This document shows positions 24,365 through 32,093 of a stretch of 64,000 nt of DNA, in pieces. The notes beneath the pieces were generated by a model. That model worked only from the letters and a program-made list of their open reading frames with translations, was not told the DNA's origin and did not search any database. The DNA comes from Archangium gephyra. GTDB lineage: Bacteria; Myxococcota; Myxococcia; Myxococcales; Myxococcaceae. The stretch is taken from the NCBI RefSeq assembly GCF_001027285.1, contig NZ_CP011509.1:5852501-5916500 (forward strand), given 5' to 3'. The translations under genes and the position numbers were made by a program. How positions within the stretch are numbered: the first letter of the stretch is position 1; each line of letters starts with the position of its first letter.

Positions 24365-24494
24365 GTAACCCGTTGAATTGACGAAGGTTCCTCATCCCGG
24401 AGGGGTGCTTGTCCGCCGGGAGGGGCGTCGAACAGACTCAAGAGACCCAATCGTTCCGCCGTTCGTTCGTAGGGGTCTGCATCAAGGAGCGCTC

Positions 24495-26345
24495 ATGAAG
24501 CGTTGGATCCTGGCAAGTGCGGTGCTGGCCCTGGCGGCCTGTGCGTCTCCCTCGGACTCCGAAGGGACGGCGGCGAAGCAGGCCCCGGCGGTGGACACCT
24601 CGCGGCGCGTCCTGGCCGAGGAGGAGCCCGGCCGCATCGTCGTGGACTTCAAGGACGGCACCACCGAGGCCGAGTTCGATGCCTGGGAGGCCGAGTGGGG
24701 CATCGACCTCCGGTTCAACTCCGAGGAGGGCAAGCGCACCGGTGTGACGATCGCCCAGGGGGTGGGGGATGTGGACGCGGTGCTCGCGCGCATCCTCCAG
24801 AACCCGGCCGTCGAGTCCGCCGAGCCGCTGCGGGTCTACTCGGTCCCGCCCGGCGAGGAGGCCCTGGTGGAGCTGGACTCCTCGCTCGAGGACGACAGCC
24901 AGGACGGCTACACGCCGAATGATCCGGACTACCCCAAGCAGTGGAACCTCCGGATGATCCACATGCCGAGCGCCTGGAAGGAGAGCCGGGGCAAGGGCGT
25001 GGTGGTGGCGGTGCTGGACACGGGCATCGCCTACGAGGACCACGACGACTTCAAGCAGGTGCCGGACCTGAAGGGGGCGAAGTTCAAGAAGGGGTACGAC
25101 TTCGTCAACGACGACGAGCACGCCAATGACGACCATGGGCACGGCACGCACGTGGCGGGCACCATCGCGCAGGCGACCAACAACGGCCAGGGCGTGGCGG
25201 GCGTGGCCTTCGAGGCGACGCTGATGCCGGTGAAGGTGCTGAACCACTTCGGCTCGGGCACGTCGGCGGACATCGCCGAGGCCATCCGCTTCGCGGCGGA
25301 CAATGGCGCCAACGTCATCAACATGTCCCTGGGTGGCGGTGGCTACTCGAAGGTGATGGCGGACGCGGTGGAGTACGCGCGCAAGAAGGGCGTCACCGTG
25401 GTGGCCGCGGCGGGCAACGCCGGGCGGTCGCGCGTGGAGTTCCCCGCGGCCTATCCGGGCGCGGTGGCGGTGGCGGCGGTGGGCCCGGGTGGCTCGCGCG
25501 CCCCGTACTCGTCCTACGGCAAGGAGCTGGACATCGCGGCCCCGGGTGGCGACAAGCGCCAGGGCGACGCGGGCGGCATCCTGCAGAACACCATCGATCC
25601 GAGGGATCCGTCGCGCTCCGTCTACGCCGCCTACCAGGGCACGAGCATGGCGACGCCGCACGTGGCCGCCGTGGCCGCGCTGCTGTACGCCGAGGGCGCC
25701 AGCGGGCCGGACGAGGTGGAGAAGGCTCTCTACGCGGGGGCCAAGCGCATGGGGGAGCAGGCCTGGACGGAGGAGTACGGGCACGGGCTGCTGGATGCCC
25801 AGGCCTCGCTGAACGCGCTCGGGGGCGGGGCCTCGCGCTGGCCGTCCATGTGGTGGGCCCTGGCCCTGCTGGCGCTGGTGCTGCTGACGATCCGTGGACG
25901 CGAGCGGCCCGGCTACCTCAACGTCCTCGCCCGCCCGAGCTTCCTCGTGCCGCTGGTGCTGGCCACCGTGGGCGTGTTCTTCGCGCGCTCGTGGTTCGGT
26001 GGTGCCTCCGGAGCCGCGGGCGACGTGGTGGACGCGGCGTACCTGCCCATTCCCGACTGGCAGCGCATCATCTTCGGCCGGGGCAAGACGGCCAACCCGC
26101 TCTTCTACAGCTCGCTCATCCCGCTGCTGCTGTCCTTCCTGGCCATCAAGTTCAAGGGGCTCCGGTCCGCCATCGGTGGGCTCGCCCTGGGCTTCGCGGG
26201 CTTCCTCGTCTACGCCGCCTGGTCCAAGGCGCCCGCCCTGGCGTGGATGCCCTTCCACTTCCTCGCGCTGCCCTGGCTGGTGGTCAACACGTTCATCTGC
26301 CTCATCATCGCGCGGGCCATGCTGCGCAAGGAGACGGCGGCGTGA
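24495..26345 (+). CDS. Subtilisin-like (S8) protease with C-terminal membrane domain
   Basis: Start is the ATG at 24495 behind AAGGAG; the open frame from 24378 adds nothing plausible. The 616-residue product has a lipoprotein signal (LAAC, C16). Residues 40-120 resemble an inhibitor-type propeptide. The S8 catalytic domain follows: D175 in AVLDTG, H216 in GHGTHVAGT, oxyanion N308 in AAAGNAG and S384 in YQGTSMATPHVA, all intact. After residue 445 come about four hydrophobic segments (450-466, 482-498, 537-555, 560-608 in parts). The protease is thus anchored at both ends. The coupled small gene follows with a GTGA overlap. The substrate is probably an envelope or periplasmic protein. Confidence 0.92.
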   Translation: MKRWILASAVLALAACASPSDSEGTAAKQAPAVDTSRRVLAEEEPGRIVVDFKDGTTEAEFDAWEAEWGIDLRFNSEEGKRTGVTIAQGVGDVDAVLARILQNPAVESAEPLRVYSVPPGEEALVELDSSLEDDSQDGYTPNDPDYPKQWNLRMIHMPSAWKESRGKGVVVAVLDTGIAYEDHDDFKQVPDLKGAKFKKGYDFVNDDEHANDDHGHGTHVAGTIAQATNNGQGVAGVAFEATLMPVKVLNHFGSGTSADIAEAIRFAADNGANVINMSLGGGGYSKVMADAVEYARKKGVTVVAAAGNAGRSRVEFPAAYPGAVAVAAVGPGGSRAPYSSYGKELDIAAPGGDKRQGDAGGILQNTIDPRDPSRSVYAAYQGTSMATPHVAAVAALLYAEGASGPDEVEKALYAGAKRMGEQAWTEEYGHGLLDAQASLNALGGGASRWPSMWWALALLALVLLTIRGRERPGYLNVLARPSFLVPLVLATVGVFFARSWFGGASGAAGDVVDAAYLPIPDWQRIIFGRGKTANPLFYSSLIPLLLSFLAIKFKGLRSAIGGLALGFAGFLVYAAWSKAPALAWMPFHFLALPWLVVNTFICLIIARAMLRKETAA

Positions 26346-26557
26346 AGCTCACCGGACGCGTGGTGTACCGCGACATCGAGACGGGCGTCTGGGTCCTGGA
26401 GGGTGATGACGGCCGCACCTACCAGCTCGCCGGGGGCGATCGGAAGATCAAGAAGGACGGTCAGCGCGTGGAGGTCGAGGGCGAGGTGGCCCGAGACATG
26501 CTGACCGCCGCCATGGTGGGGCCCGTGTTCAACGTGGCCTCCTATCGCTTCATCTGA
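26342..26557 (+). CDS. Small DUF5818-like protein coupled to the subtilase
   Basis: A 71-residue product from GTG 26342, overlapping the protease stop (GTGA). The sequence KLTGRVVYRDIETGVWVLEG then DDGRTYQL and VEVEGEV is a small beta-barrel pattern like DUF5818-type proteins. It has no signal peptide or cysteines. The translational coupling suggests a partner or inhibitor of the protease, but a cytoplasmic protein could not easily meet the active site if that is outside. Function unknown. Confidence 0.75.
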   Translation: MKLTGRVVYRDIETGVWVLEGDDGRTYQLAGGDRKIKKDGQRVEVEGEVARDMLTAAMVGPVFNVASYRFI

Positions 26558-26598
26558 CGGACGGGAGGAGTGGCCTCCTCCCGGGTGCCCCCTCGGGC

Positions 26599-26997
26599 TC
26601 AGCTGCTCGAGGGGGGCCGCACCATCCGCTGCATCAGGTGCTCGAGCGCCTTCGCCGGCTCCTCGCACAGGCCCGAGTGGACCGGTCCCGTCTGGAGCAT
26701 CGTGCTGCGCGGCGCCACCAGCCAGTGGAAGCGCTCCTTCTGCGGCAGCTGGCCAATGGGCCCCGCCGCCTTGCCTCCCGCGCAGAGCCGGGGAATCGAC
26801 TCCAGGTGGCTTCGCAGCAGCTCCACGTCCGCATCCGGCGCGAGCGCCAGCAGCCGCCGCTCGTCCAGCTCCACCCGCGCACTGAGGAACCGGTGGGTGA
26901 GGCAGTAGAGGATGACACCCGCGTTGATGAACTCCTCGCGCTCCACGCGCGGCACGACGCGGATGATGGCGTAGTCAAACGAGCTGTGCGCGGGCAC
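26599..26997 (-). CDS. DUF3037 domain-containing protein
   Basis: A 132-residue protein (GTG start 26997). FDYAIIRVVPRVEREEFINAG followed by VILYC is the hallmark opening of DUF3037. It has no signal or membrane segment. Its start lies 23 bp inside the end of the HipA-like kinase gene, so the two are translated together. This pairing recurs widely; by analogy with HipBA-type modules it may be a modulator of the kinase, but no experimental role is known to me. Confidence 0.85.
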   Translation of the reverse strand: MPAHSSFDYAIIRVVPRVEREEFINAGVILYCLTHRFLSARVELDERRLLALAPDADVELLRSHLESIPRLCAGGKAAGPIGQLPQKERFHWLVAPRSTMLQTGPVHSGLCEEPAKALEHLMQRMVRPPSSS

Positions 26998-27760
26998 GTT
27001 GCGCCTCCTCGATGAACGCCGGCGCCGCTTCCAGGCGCTTCAACAGGTACGTGACATACGCCTCCCGGTGCTCGGCCGCCGTCGCGAAGCGGGGCTCCGC
27101 CGCCGGGCCGAGCCACGCCTCGGGCACGCACCCGACGACGTGCTGGATGACGTCCGCCGTCACCCGCTGGCGCAGCGCCGCCTCCGCCTCGGGCAGGGCC
27201 GACGCCCAGGGCAGCAGCACATGGTCCTTCACCGCCGGGAAGCGGCTCTGGCTGCGCTCCAGGTAGTCGTCCCACGCGTGGTGGAAGTACAGGGAGGCCC
27301 CGTGGTCGATGAGCCACAGCGCCTTGTGCCAGCTGAGCATGTTCGGATTCTTCGGCGTGCGGTCCACGTTCGTCACGTAGGCGTCGAAGCAGACGATGGC
27401 CGAGGCCTCCTCCGCTTTCGGGGCCGGGCCCACCGTCGGATCGAACGTGATGGAGCCCGGCAGGTAGTCCATGCCCAGGTTGAGGCCCCCGCTCGCCTTG
27501 ATCAGATCTCGGATCTCCCCGTCCGGTTCGGCCCGGCCCAGGGTGGGATCTAGCTCCACGAGCACGAGCTCCGGCACCCGCAGCCCCATCACCCTCGCCA
27601 GCTCGCCCGAGATGATCTCGGCCACGAGCGCCTTGATTCCCTGGCCCGCCCCCCGGAACTTCAGGACGTACAGCCCCGAGTCCGCCGCCTCGACGATGGC
27701 GGGCATCGAGCCGCCCTCGCGCAGCGGCGTGACATAGCGTGTCGCGGTGATCGTTCTCAC
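26975..27760 (-). CDS. HipA-like kinase family protein
   Basis: A 261-residue protein from GTG 27760 with a GAGGG site upstream. It matches the short HipA-like kinase group (HipA_2 type): the nucleotide lysine in LYVLKFRGAGQG, an acidic EIISGELAR helix, the catalytic loop NVDRTPKNPNML and the metal-binding WLIDHGASLYF. It lacks the HipB-like DNA-binding partner found with classical HipA. It is followed by, and overlaps, the DUF3037 gene, making a two-gene unit. A role in translation arrest or stress is inference. Confidence 0.83.
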   Translation of the reverse strand: MRTITATRYVTPLREGGSMPAIVEAADSGLYVLKFRGAGQGIKALVAEIISGELARVMGLRVPELVLVELDPTLGRAEPDGEIRDLIKASGGLNLGMDYLPGSITFDPTVGPAPKAEEASAIVCFDAYVTNVDRTPKNPNMLSWHKALWLIDHGASLYFHHAWDDYLERSQSRFPAVKDHVLLPWASALPEAEAALRQRVTADVIQHVVGCVPEAWLGPAAEPRFATAAEHREAYVTYLLKRLEAAPAFIEEAQRARAQLV

Positions 27761-27811
27761 GCGTGCACCCTCATTTCCGCCCTCTCCCACGGGGGAAGGG
27801 GGCTTTTCCGG

Positions 27812-29029
27812 TCAACGGACATCGGTCCTCTTGGGTTTGGATTGCCTCGCCCGCTCCTGTGCGTACTCGCCGAGCGGTATCTCGCCCCGCCGGGCGCGGA
27901 CCCGGAGCTCGTACAGGGCCGCGCGCTCGGCATGCAGTGCGTCCGGTGCATCCTCGGGGATGCTCCGCAGCGGGTAGTCCCTGTCGATCCGGCTCAGCTG
28001 GATGCCCAGCGGATCCACGGCCTTGTAGGCGCCCAGGGACAGCACGGCGGCGAGCATCCATGGAACCGCCAGCCGCAGGAGCTGGGGGGCGGGCGCCAGC
28101 GTGACGGCGGCCTCCGGGGCCTCGAGCTCCTCGCGCGGACGGAGCGGGCCCAGCAGGGACGGGAAGTGGCGCGTGGCGGCCAGCAGCGCCCAGAGCACCG
28201 CGCCGCCCAGGATGACGAGCATCAGGATGCCCTTCGCCTGCTCCCGGGAGGCGGCCTGCTCGGGCATCTCGAGGTGTCGCGCGGCGAAGAACAGCACGAT
28301 GGACACGAGGTTGTTGGCCGTATGCGCGAGGATGGCCGGCCAGAGGGAGCCGGTGCGCACCAGCAGCCAGCCGAACAGCACCCCCAGCTCCACGCGAGCG
28401 AAGAAGCCCACCGGATCCAGGTGGAACATGCTGAAGACGACCGCGGAGAGGAGGACGCCGCGCATGACGGGTCCTCCGTGTGCCCTCAGGCCTTGGAAGA
28501 AGACGCCCCGGAAGAAGAACTCCTCGCAGATCGGCGCCACGACGGTCACGCTGGCCACGATGAAGGCCATCTCCAGCGAGGACTGGCCGCGGAACATGTC
28601 CGCGACGTCGTAGATCTCCCGCCACGCCGGGGGCAGCAGCGACTGGGCGACGTACTGGATGGGGGCGACGATGGCGAAGAAGTTGGCCAGGCCGAGCACG
28701 AACCCGAAGGCCACCGGTGCCAGTCCCGGGAAGGCGAGGCCGGTGTAGCGCGCCGGATCCCTCCCGGTGGCGCGCAGCACGAGCCAGCCCAGGCCGACGA
28801 AGACGAAGATCTGGGTGAACCAGATGCCGAAGGCCACGTTGAGGGTCTGCACGAGCAGCCCCGAGGCCAGGAAGGCCACGAACACGGCCGCCGCGGCGAG
28901 CACCGCCACGGTGCGTGGATCGCGCAGGTGCGGCGAGGGTGTAGGCGGGCTGGGGCTGACTTCTTCCAACGGCTTTCTCCAACGGCGAGGAAAGTGAACG
29001 ACGAGCAAGGCACTCGAAACCCGACGCAC
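27812..29029 (-). CDS. CPBP family intramembrane protease
   Basis: A 405-residue protein with several membrane helices. The Abi/CPBP glutamic-protease motifs are present: EEFFFRG with following FFQGLRAH (motif 1), FSMFHLDPVGF (motif 2) and AHTANN (motif 3). The start is uncertain (GTG 29029; in-frame GTG codons near the start are alternatives). The N-terminal about 40 residues are Pro-rich and cytoplasmic; the C-terminal 60 residues after the last helix are charged. CPBP enzymes process prenylated or small peptides and act in self-immunity and stress. It is divergent from the cytochrome operon with only 31 bp between. Confidence 0.85.
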   Translation of the reverse strand: MRRVSSALLVVHFPRRWRKPLEEVSPSPPTPSPHLRDPRTVAVLAAAAVFVAFLASGLLVQTLNVAFGIWFTQIFVFVGLGWLVLRATGRDPARYTGLAFPGLAPVAFGFVLGLANFFAIVAPIQYVAQSLLPPAWREIYDVADMFRGQSSLEMAFIVASVTVVAPICEEFFFRGVFFQGLRAHGGPVMRGVLLSAVVFSMFHLDPVGFFARVELGVLFGWLLVRTGSLWPAILAHTANNLVSIVLFFAARHLEMPEQAASREQAKGILMLVILGGAVLWALLAATRHFPSLLGPLRPREELEAPEAAVTLAPAPQLLRLAVPWMLAAVLSLGAYKAVDPLGIQLSRIDRDYPLRSIPEDAPDALHAERAALYELRVRARRGEIPLGEYAQERARQSKPKRTDVR

Positions 29030-29060
29030 GGGAACGAGGCGCTTCTATAATGCCCCCACT

Positions 29061-30479
29061 TTGGCGCGCTTCCCGGGACGAACGCAGCGAAGATTGAGCC
29101 GTCTGGGCGCGTTGACGGCGCTCCTGCTGTCGGGGACCGCCTCGGCGTCCGCGTTCCAGCTCGAGGCGCGCACCGAGGCGCAGATCTACCAGATTCGCGC
29201 CTGGAGGGACGCGTCTCCTGGGGAGCCGGTGCTGTTGCCGCGCCGGAGGATCGTCCAATACCTCGGGCTCAACGGCTACGAGCTCGTCACCGGGCAGGAC
29301 GTGGGCTTCGAGTCCAGCCTGCGCGTCTTCGCGGACTTCGGCCTGCCGCGCGGCGAGGCGGCGAAGATCGATGGGTTGCGCTCGGAAGACGCGGACCTGC
29401 TGTACGCCTTCGTGCGCTACGGGGGCAACGGCTTCGAGGGGCGGCTGGGGCGGCAGCTCTACGTGGACACCGCGGACATCCTGGCCTTCGATGGCCTGCG
29501 GGTGCGCTACGTGAGCCCGCTGGGACTCGGGGCGGAGGTGTACGGAGGGCTGTGGGTGAAGGGGGCGGGGTTCCTGGCCTCGTCGGTGTACCAGCCCGAC
29601 GGGACGCGCGAGAGCGACGCGCGGCGGCTGGAGCAGGGCGTGGCCGGAGCGGATCCCTCGCTGACGGCCCTCGAGCCGGTGTACGGCGCGAAACTGCTGC
29701 TGGAGGACCTGAAGGGAGTCTCCGCGTCGCTGGGCTATCGCCGGGCGCTGGTGGAGGGGAAGACGGACCTCGAGCGCGCGACGCTGGAGGCGCGGTACGG
29801 GCGGGGGCTCGGGCTGAGCGCGCTGGCGGGGGTGGACTTCGACGTGCTGGGGAGCCGGCTCGCGCAGGCCCGCGCACAGGTGCGGTGGGACGGCGAGCAA
29901 CTGGCGGTGAGCGGTGAGGCGATGCGGCTCTCGCCGGTCTTCTCCGCGGACTCCATCTGGTACTGGTTCGCCTTCGCGCCCCGGGACGAGGCGCGGGTGC
30001 GCGTGGACTTCTTCCCGCGAGGCCCGCTGCGCTACTACGTGCAGGGCGTGGGGAGCCTGTACCACACGGAGCTCAACAGCACGCTCGCCCTGGCGGAGGC
30101 GTCGAAAGCGCCCGGCGGGCCTCCGTCCCAGACGGTGGGCGGCTCGGCGGGCGCGGCGCTGCGGTGGGGGCGCTTCCGCTCGGCGTTGGACCTGGCGTAC
30201 CGGCAGGGCTTCGGAGGCTCGCAGCTCTGGGCGGATCTCACCGCCGGGTACGGCTTCGGGCAGGGGCGCTTCACGCTGGACGGGCGGCTGTCCGCGGCGC
30301 ACATCGACGATGGCTTCAACCCGCTGCTGGCGGGCAACTTCTTTGGCGCGCAGGTGTGGGCCAGCCAGGCGCTGACCCGGGCCGCGCGCGTGTCCCTGGT
30401 GCTCGAGCAGAACGTGAACCCGTTCACCCGCTGGGACTCCAAGGTGTTCTTCCTCTTCGACTTGAAGGCGAGCCTGTAG
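29061..30479 (+). CDS. Outer-membrane beta-barrel protein of a cytochrome operon
   Basis: A 472-residue protein from TTG 29061. The signal peptide (LTALLLSGTASASAFQ) is followed by regularly alternating beta strands with aromatic girdles (LLYAFVRYGGNGFEGRLGRQ, VRYVSPLGLGAEVYGG and others), typical of a large outer-membrane barrel. No family name is certain. The last residues (KVFFLFDLKASL) end in a hydrophobic strand, as in barrel C-termini. The next gene starts at the base after its stop and encodes a 13-haem cytochrome. By analogy with porin-cytochrome conduits it may hold the cytochrome in the outer membrane; this is inference. Confidence 0.8.
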   Translation: MARFPGRTQRRLSRLGALTALLLSGTASASAFQLEARTEAQIYQIRAWRDASPGEPVLLPRRRIVQYLGLNGYELVTGQDVGFESSLRVFADFGLPRGEAAKIDGLRSEDADLLYAFVRYGGNGFEGRLGRQLYVDTADILAFDGLRVRYVSPLGLGAEVYGGLWVKGAGFLASSVYQPDGTRESDARRLEQGVAGADPSLTALEPVYGAKLLLEDLKGVSASLGYRRALVEGKTDLERATLEARYGRGLGLSALAGVDFDVLGSRLAQARAQVRWDGEQLAVSGEAMRLSPVFSADSIWYWFAFAPRDEARVRVDFFPRGPLRYYVQGVGSLYHTELNSTLALAEASKAPGGPPSQTVGGSAGAALRWGRFRSALDLAYRQGFGGSQLWADLTAGYGFGQGRFTLDGRLSAAHIDDGFNPLLAGNFFGAQVWASQALTRAARVSLVLEQNVNPFTRWDSKVFFLFDLKASL

Positions 30480-31655
30480 ATGGAGCGCCGCTCCCGAACA
30501 GCCCTGGGCCTCGTTGCCCTGTCCCTCCTGGTGGCGGGCCTCGCCTGGGCGGCGACCGCGCGCGAGCGCAGCCTCGCCGTCTACCCGGCCCAGCACATCC
30601 CCCTGAAGTTCGACCATGCGCAGCACCTGGCGGGGGGCGCCGAGTGCGTCACCTGCCACGAGGGCGTGACGGCCAGTGACTCGGCGAAGGAGCGCAACCT
30701 GCCGGGCCACGCCGAGTGCGAGACCTGCCATGACCTCGAGGCGGCGCGGAAGGGGGAGAAGACGGACCCGCCGTCGGGCTGCAACACGTGCCACCCGGGG
30801 TTCGATCCCACGGTGCGCGTGGCGCCCGCGAAGGTGGACGTGCCGCCAGCGAACCTGCGCTTCAGCCACAAGGTACATGTGGCGAAGAAGGTGGAGTGCA
30901 CGGCGTGCCACGGGAGCATGACGGACGTGAAGCTCGCCACCCGGCAGCAGCTGCCGAAGATGGCCTCCTGCTTCGAGTGCCATGACGGCAACGTGGCCAC
31001 GAAGCAGTGCAACAGCTGTCACCCGGCGGAGCCCTCGGGGCGGTTGCAGCTCACGTTCCCCTCGGGCGTGCTGCGGCCGATGCAGGGCAACCCGCTGGGC
31101 CTGGACCACGGGCCGCGCTACGAGTTCACCCATGGCAACCGCGCGTCGGTGGACCGGCAGACGTGCATGTCCTGCCACGCCGAGTCCTATTGCCAGTCCT
31201 GCCACGACGCGCTGCAGAAGCCGCTGTCGGTGCACCCCAACGATTACCTCACGCTGCACCCGGTGCAGGCGCGGATGGACAGCGCGCGCTGCTCGAGCTG
31301 CCACCGGACGCAGTCCTTCTGTGCCGCGTGCCACGAGCGCACGGGGGTGGGCATGGACGCGGACCGCTCGCTGCGCCCGCGCAACGTGAAGGTGCACCCG
31401 GACTACACCGCGTGGGTGGAGACTCCCGGGCCCCAGCACCATGGCGTGGTGGCCTCGCGAGACATGCAGCAGTGCGTGTCCTGCCACCGCGAGGAGTCGT
31501 GCATGAGCTGCCACTCGGAGCGCTCGGTGCGCAGACAGGTGAATCCGCATCCGGATGGCTTCGCCGCGGCGTGCAAGCGGGTGGCGGCGGCCAATGACAG
31601 GGCGTGCCTCAAGTGTCACACCGAGGAGAGCCTCGTGGGGAAGGGGTGCCGCTGA
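30480..31655 (+). CDS. Thirteen-haem c-type cytochrome
   Basis: A 391-residue secreted protein with a signal peptide or single N-terminal anchor (GLVALSLLVAGLAWAATA). Thirteen CxxCH haem-attachment motifs are present, from CVTCH near residue 56 to CLKCH near residue 380, with extra histidines that can serve as distal ligands (FDHAQH, FSHKVH). The architecture is that of a multihaem electron-transfer protein, not an enzyme such as NrfA. The ATG follows the barrel stop without a gap, and the stop shares one base with the lipoprotein start. It probably moves electrons across or outside the periplasm. Confidence 0.92.
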   Translation: MERRSRTALGLVALSLLVAGLAWAATARERSLAVYPAQHIPLKFDHAQHLAGGAECVTCHEGVTASDSAKERNLPGHAECETCHDLEAARKGEKTDPPSGCNTCHPGFDPTVRVAPAKVDVPPANLRFSHKVHVAKKVECTACHGSMTDVKLATRQQLPKMASCFECHDGNVATKQCNSCHPAEPSGRLQLTFPSGVLRPMQGNPLGLDHGPRYEFTHGNRASVDRQTCMSCHAESYCQSCHDALQKPLSVHPNDYLTLHPVQARMDSARCSSCHRTQSFCAACHERTGVGMDADRSLRPRNVKVHPDYTAWVETPGPQHHGVVASRDMQQCVSCHREESCMSCHSERSVRRQVNPHPDGFAAACKRVAAANDRACLKCHTEESLVGKGCR

Positions 31656-32089
31656 TGCGCCGGTTTCTGTGGGTGGGCCTGCTGGGGTGTACCGCGTGCC
31701 TGGATCCGGGAGATCCGTTCCTCGCCGCGCGCGACACGGATCCGCCCGACGTGGTGTCCACCGAGCCGAGCGCCGGAGGCACGCTGCCCGCGAACGGCAC
31801 GCTGGAGATCCTCTTCTCCGAGTCGATGGACGTCCGCACGCTGCGCCCGGGAATCGCCGTCTTCGAGGGCCGGGTGGAGCTTCCGCTGAAGCTGACGGTT
31901 CCGCCCGGCTCGGACGTGGGCGAGGACCTCGAGCGGGGAGATGTGCCGTACACCGTCACCGTGGGCACGGAGACGGGGGCCTTCACGCCGGGCACCGCGT
32001 ACACGCTGGTGCTGCGCACGTCGTTGACGGACCAGGAAGGGAACCCGCTCGGGCAGGAGGTGCGGGTGCCCTTCCGGACGTCGCCGTGA
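31655..32089 (+). CDS. Big_5-type lipoprotein of the cytochrome operon
   Basis: A 144-residue product whose ATG overlaps the cytochrome stop (TGATG). The signal has Cys residues at 12 and 15 (LLGCTAC) that could serve as lipobox. The mature part is one SbsA-like Ig domain (Big_5): DPPDVVSTEPSAGG, then TLEILFSESMD and AYTLVLRT. Such domains often sit on surface or outer-membrane lipoproteins. It completes a three-gene set (barrel, cytochrome, lipoprotein) and ends 4 bp from the convergent acyltransferase gene. Confidence 0.82.
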   Translation: MRRFLWVGLLGCTACLDPGDPFLAARDTDPPDVVSTEPSAGGTLPANGTLEILFSESMDVRTLRPGIAVFEGRVELPLKLTVPPGSDVGEDLERGDVPYTVTVGTETGAFTPGTAYTLVLRTSLTDQEGNPLGQEVRVPFRTSP

Positions 32090-32093
32090 GGGC

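Noticed and set aside
27771-31619. A 1282-codon open frame on the minus strand across the CPBP, barrel and cytochrome genes
   Set aside because: It crosses genes on both strands and the intergenic gap; its sequence is Arg/His/Val-rich without domains. The opposing genes have clear motifs.
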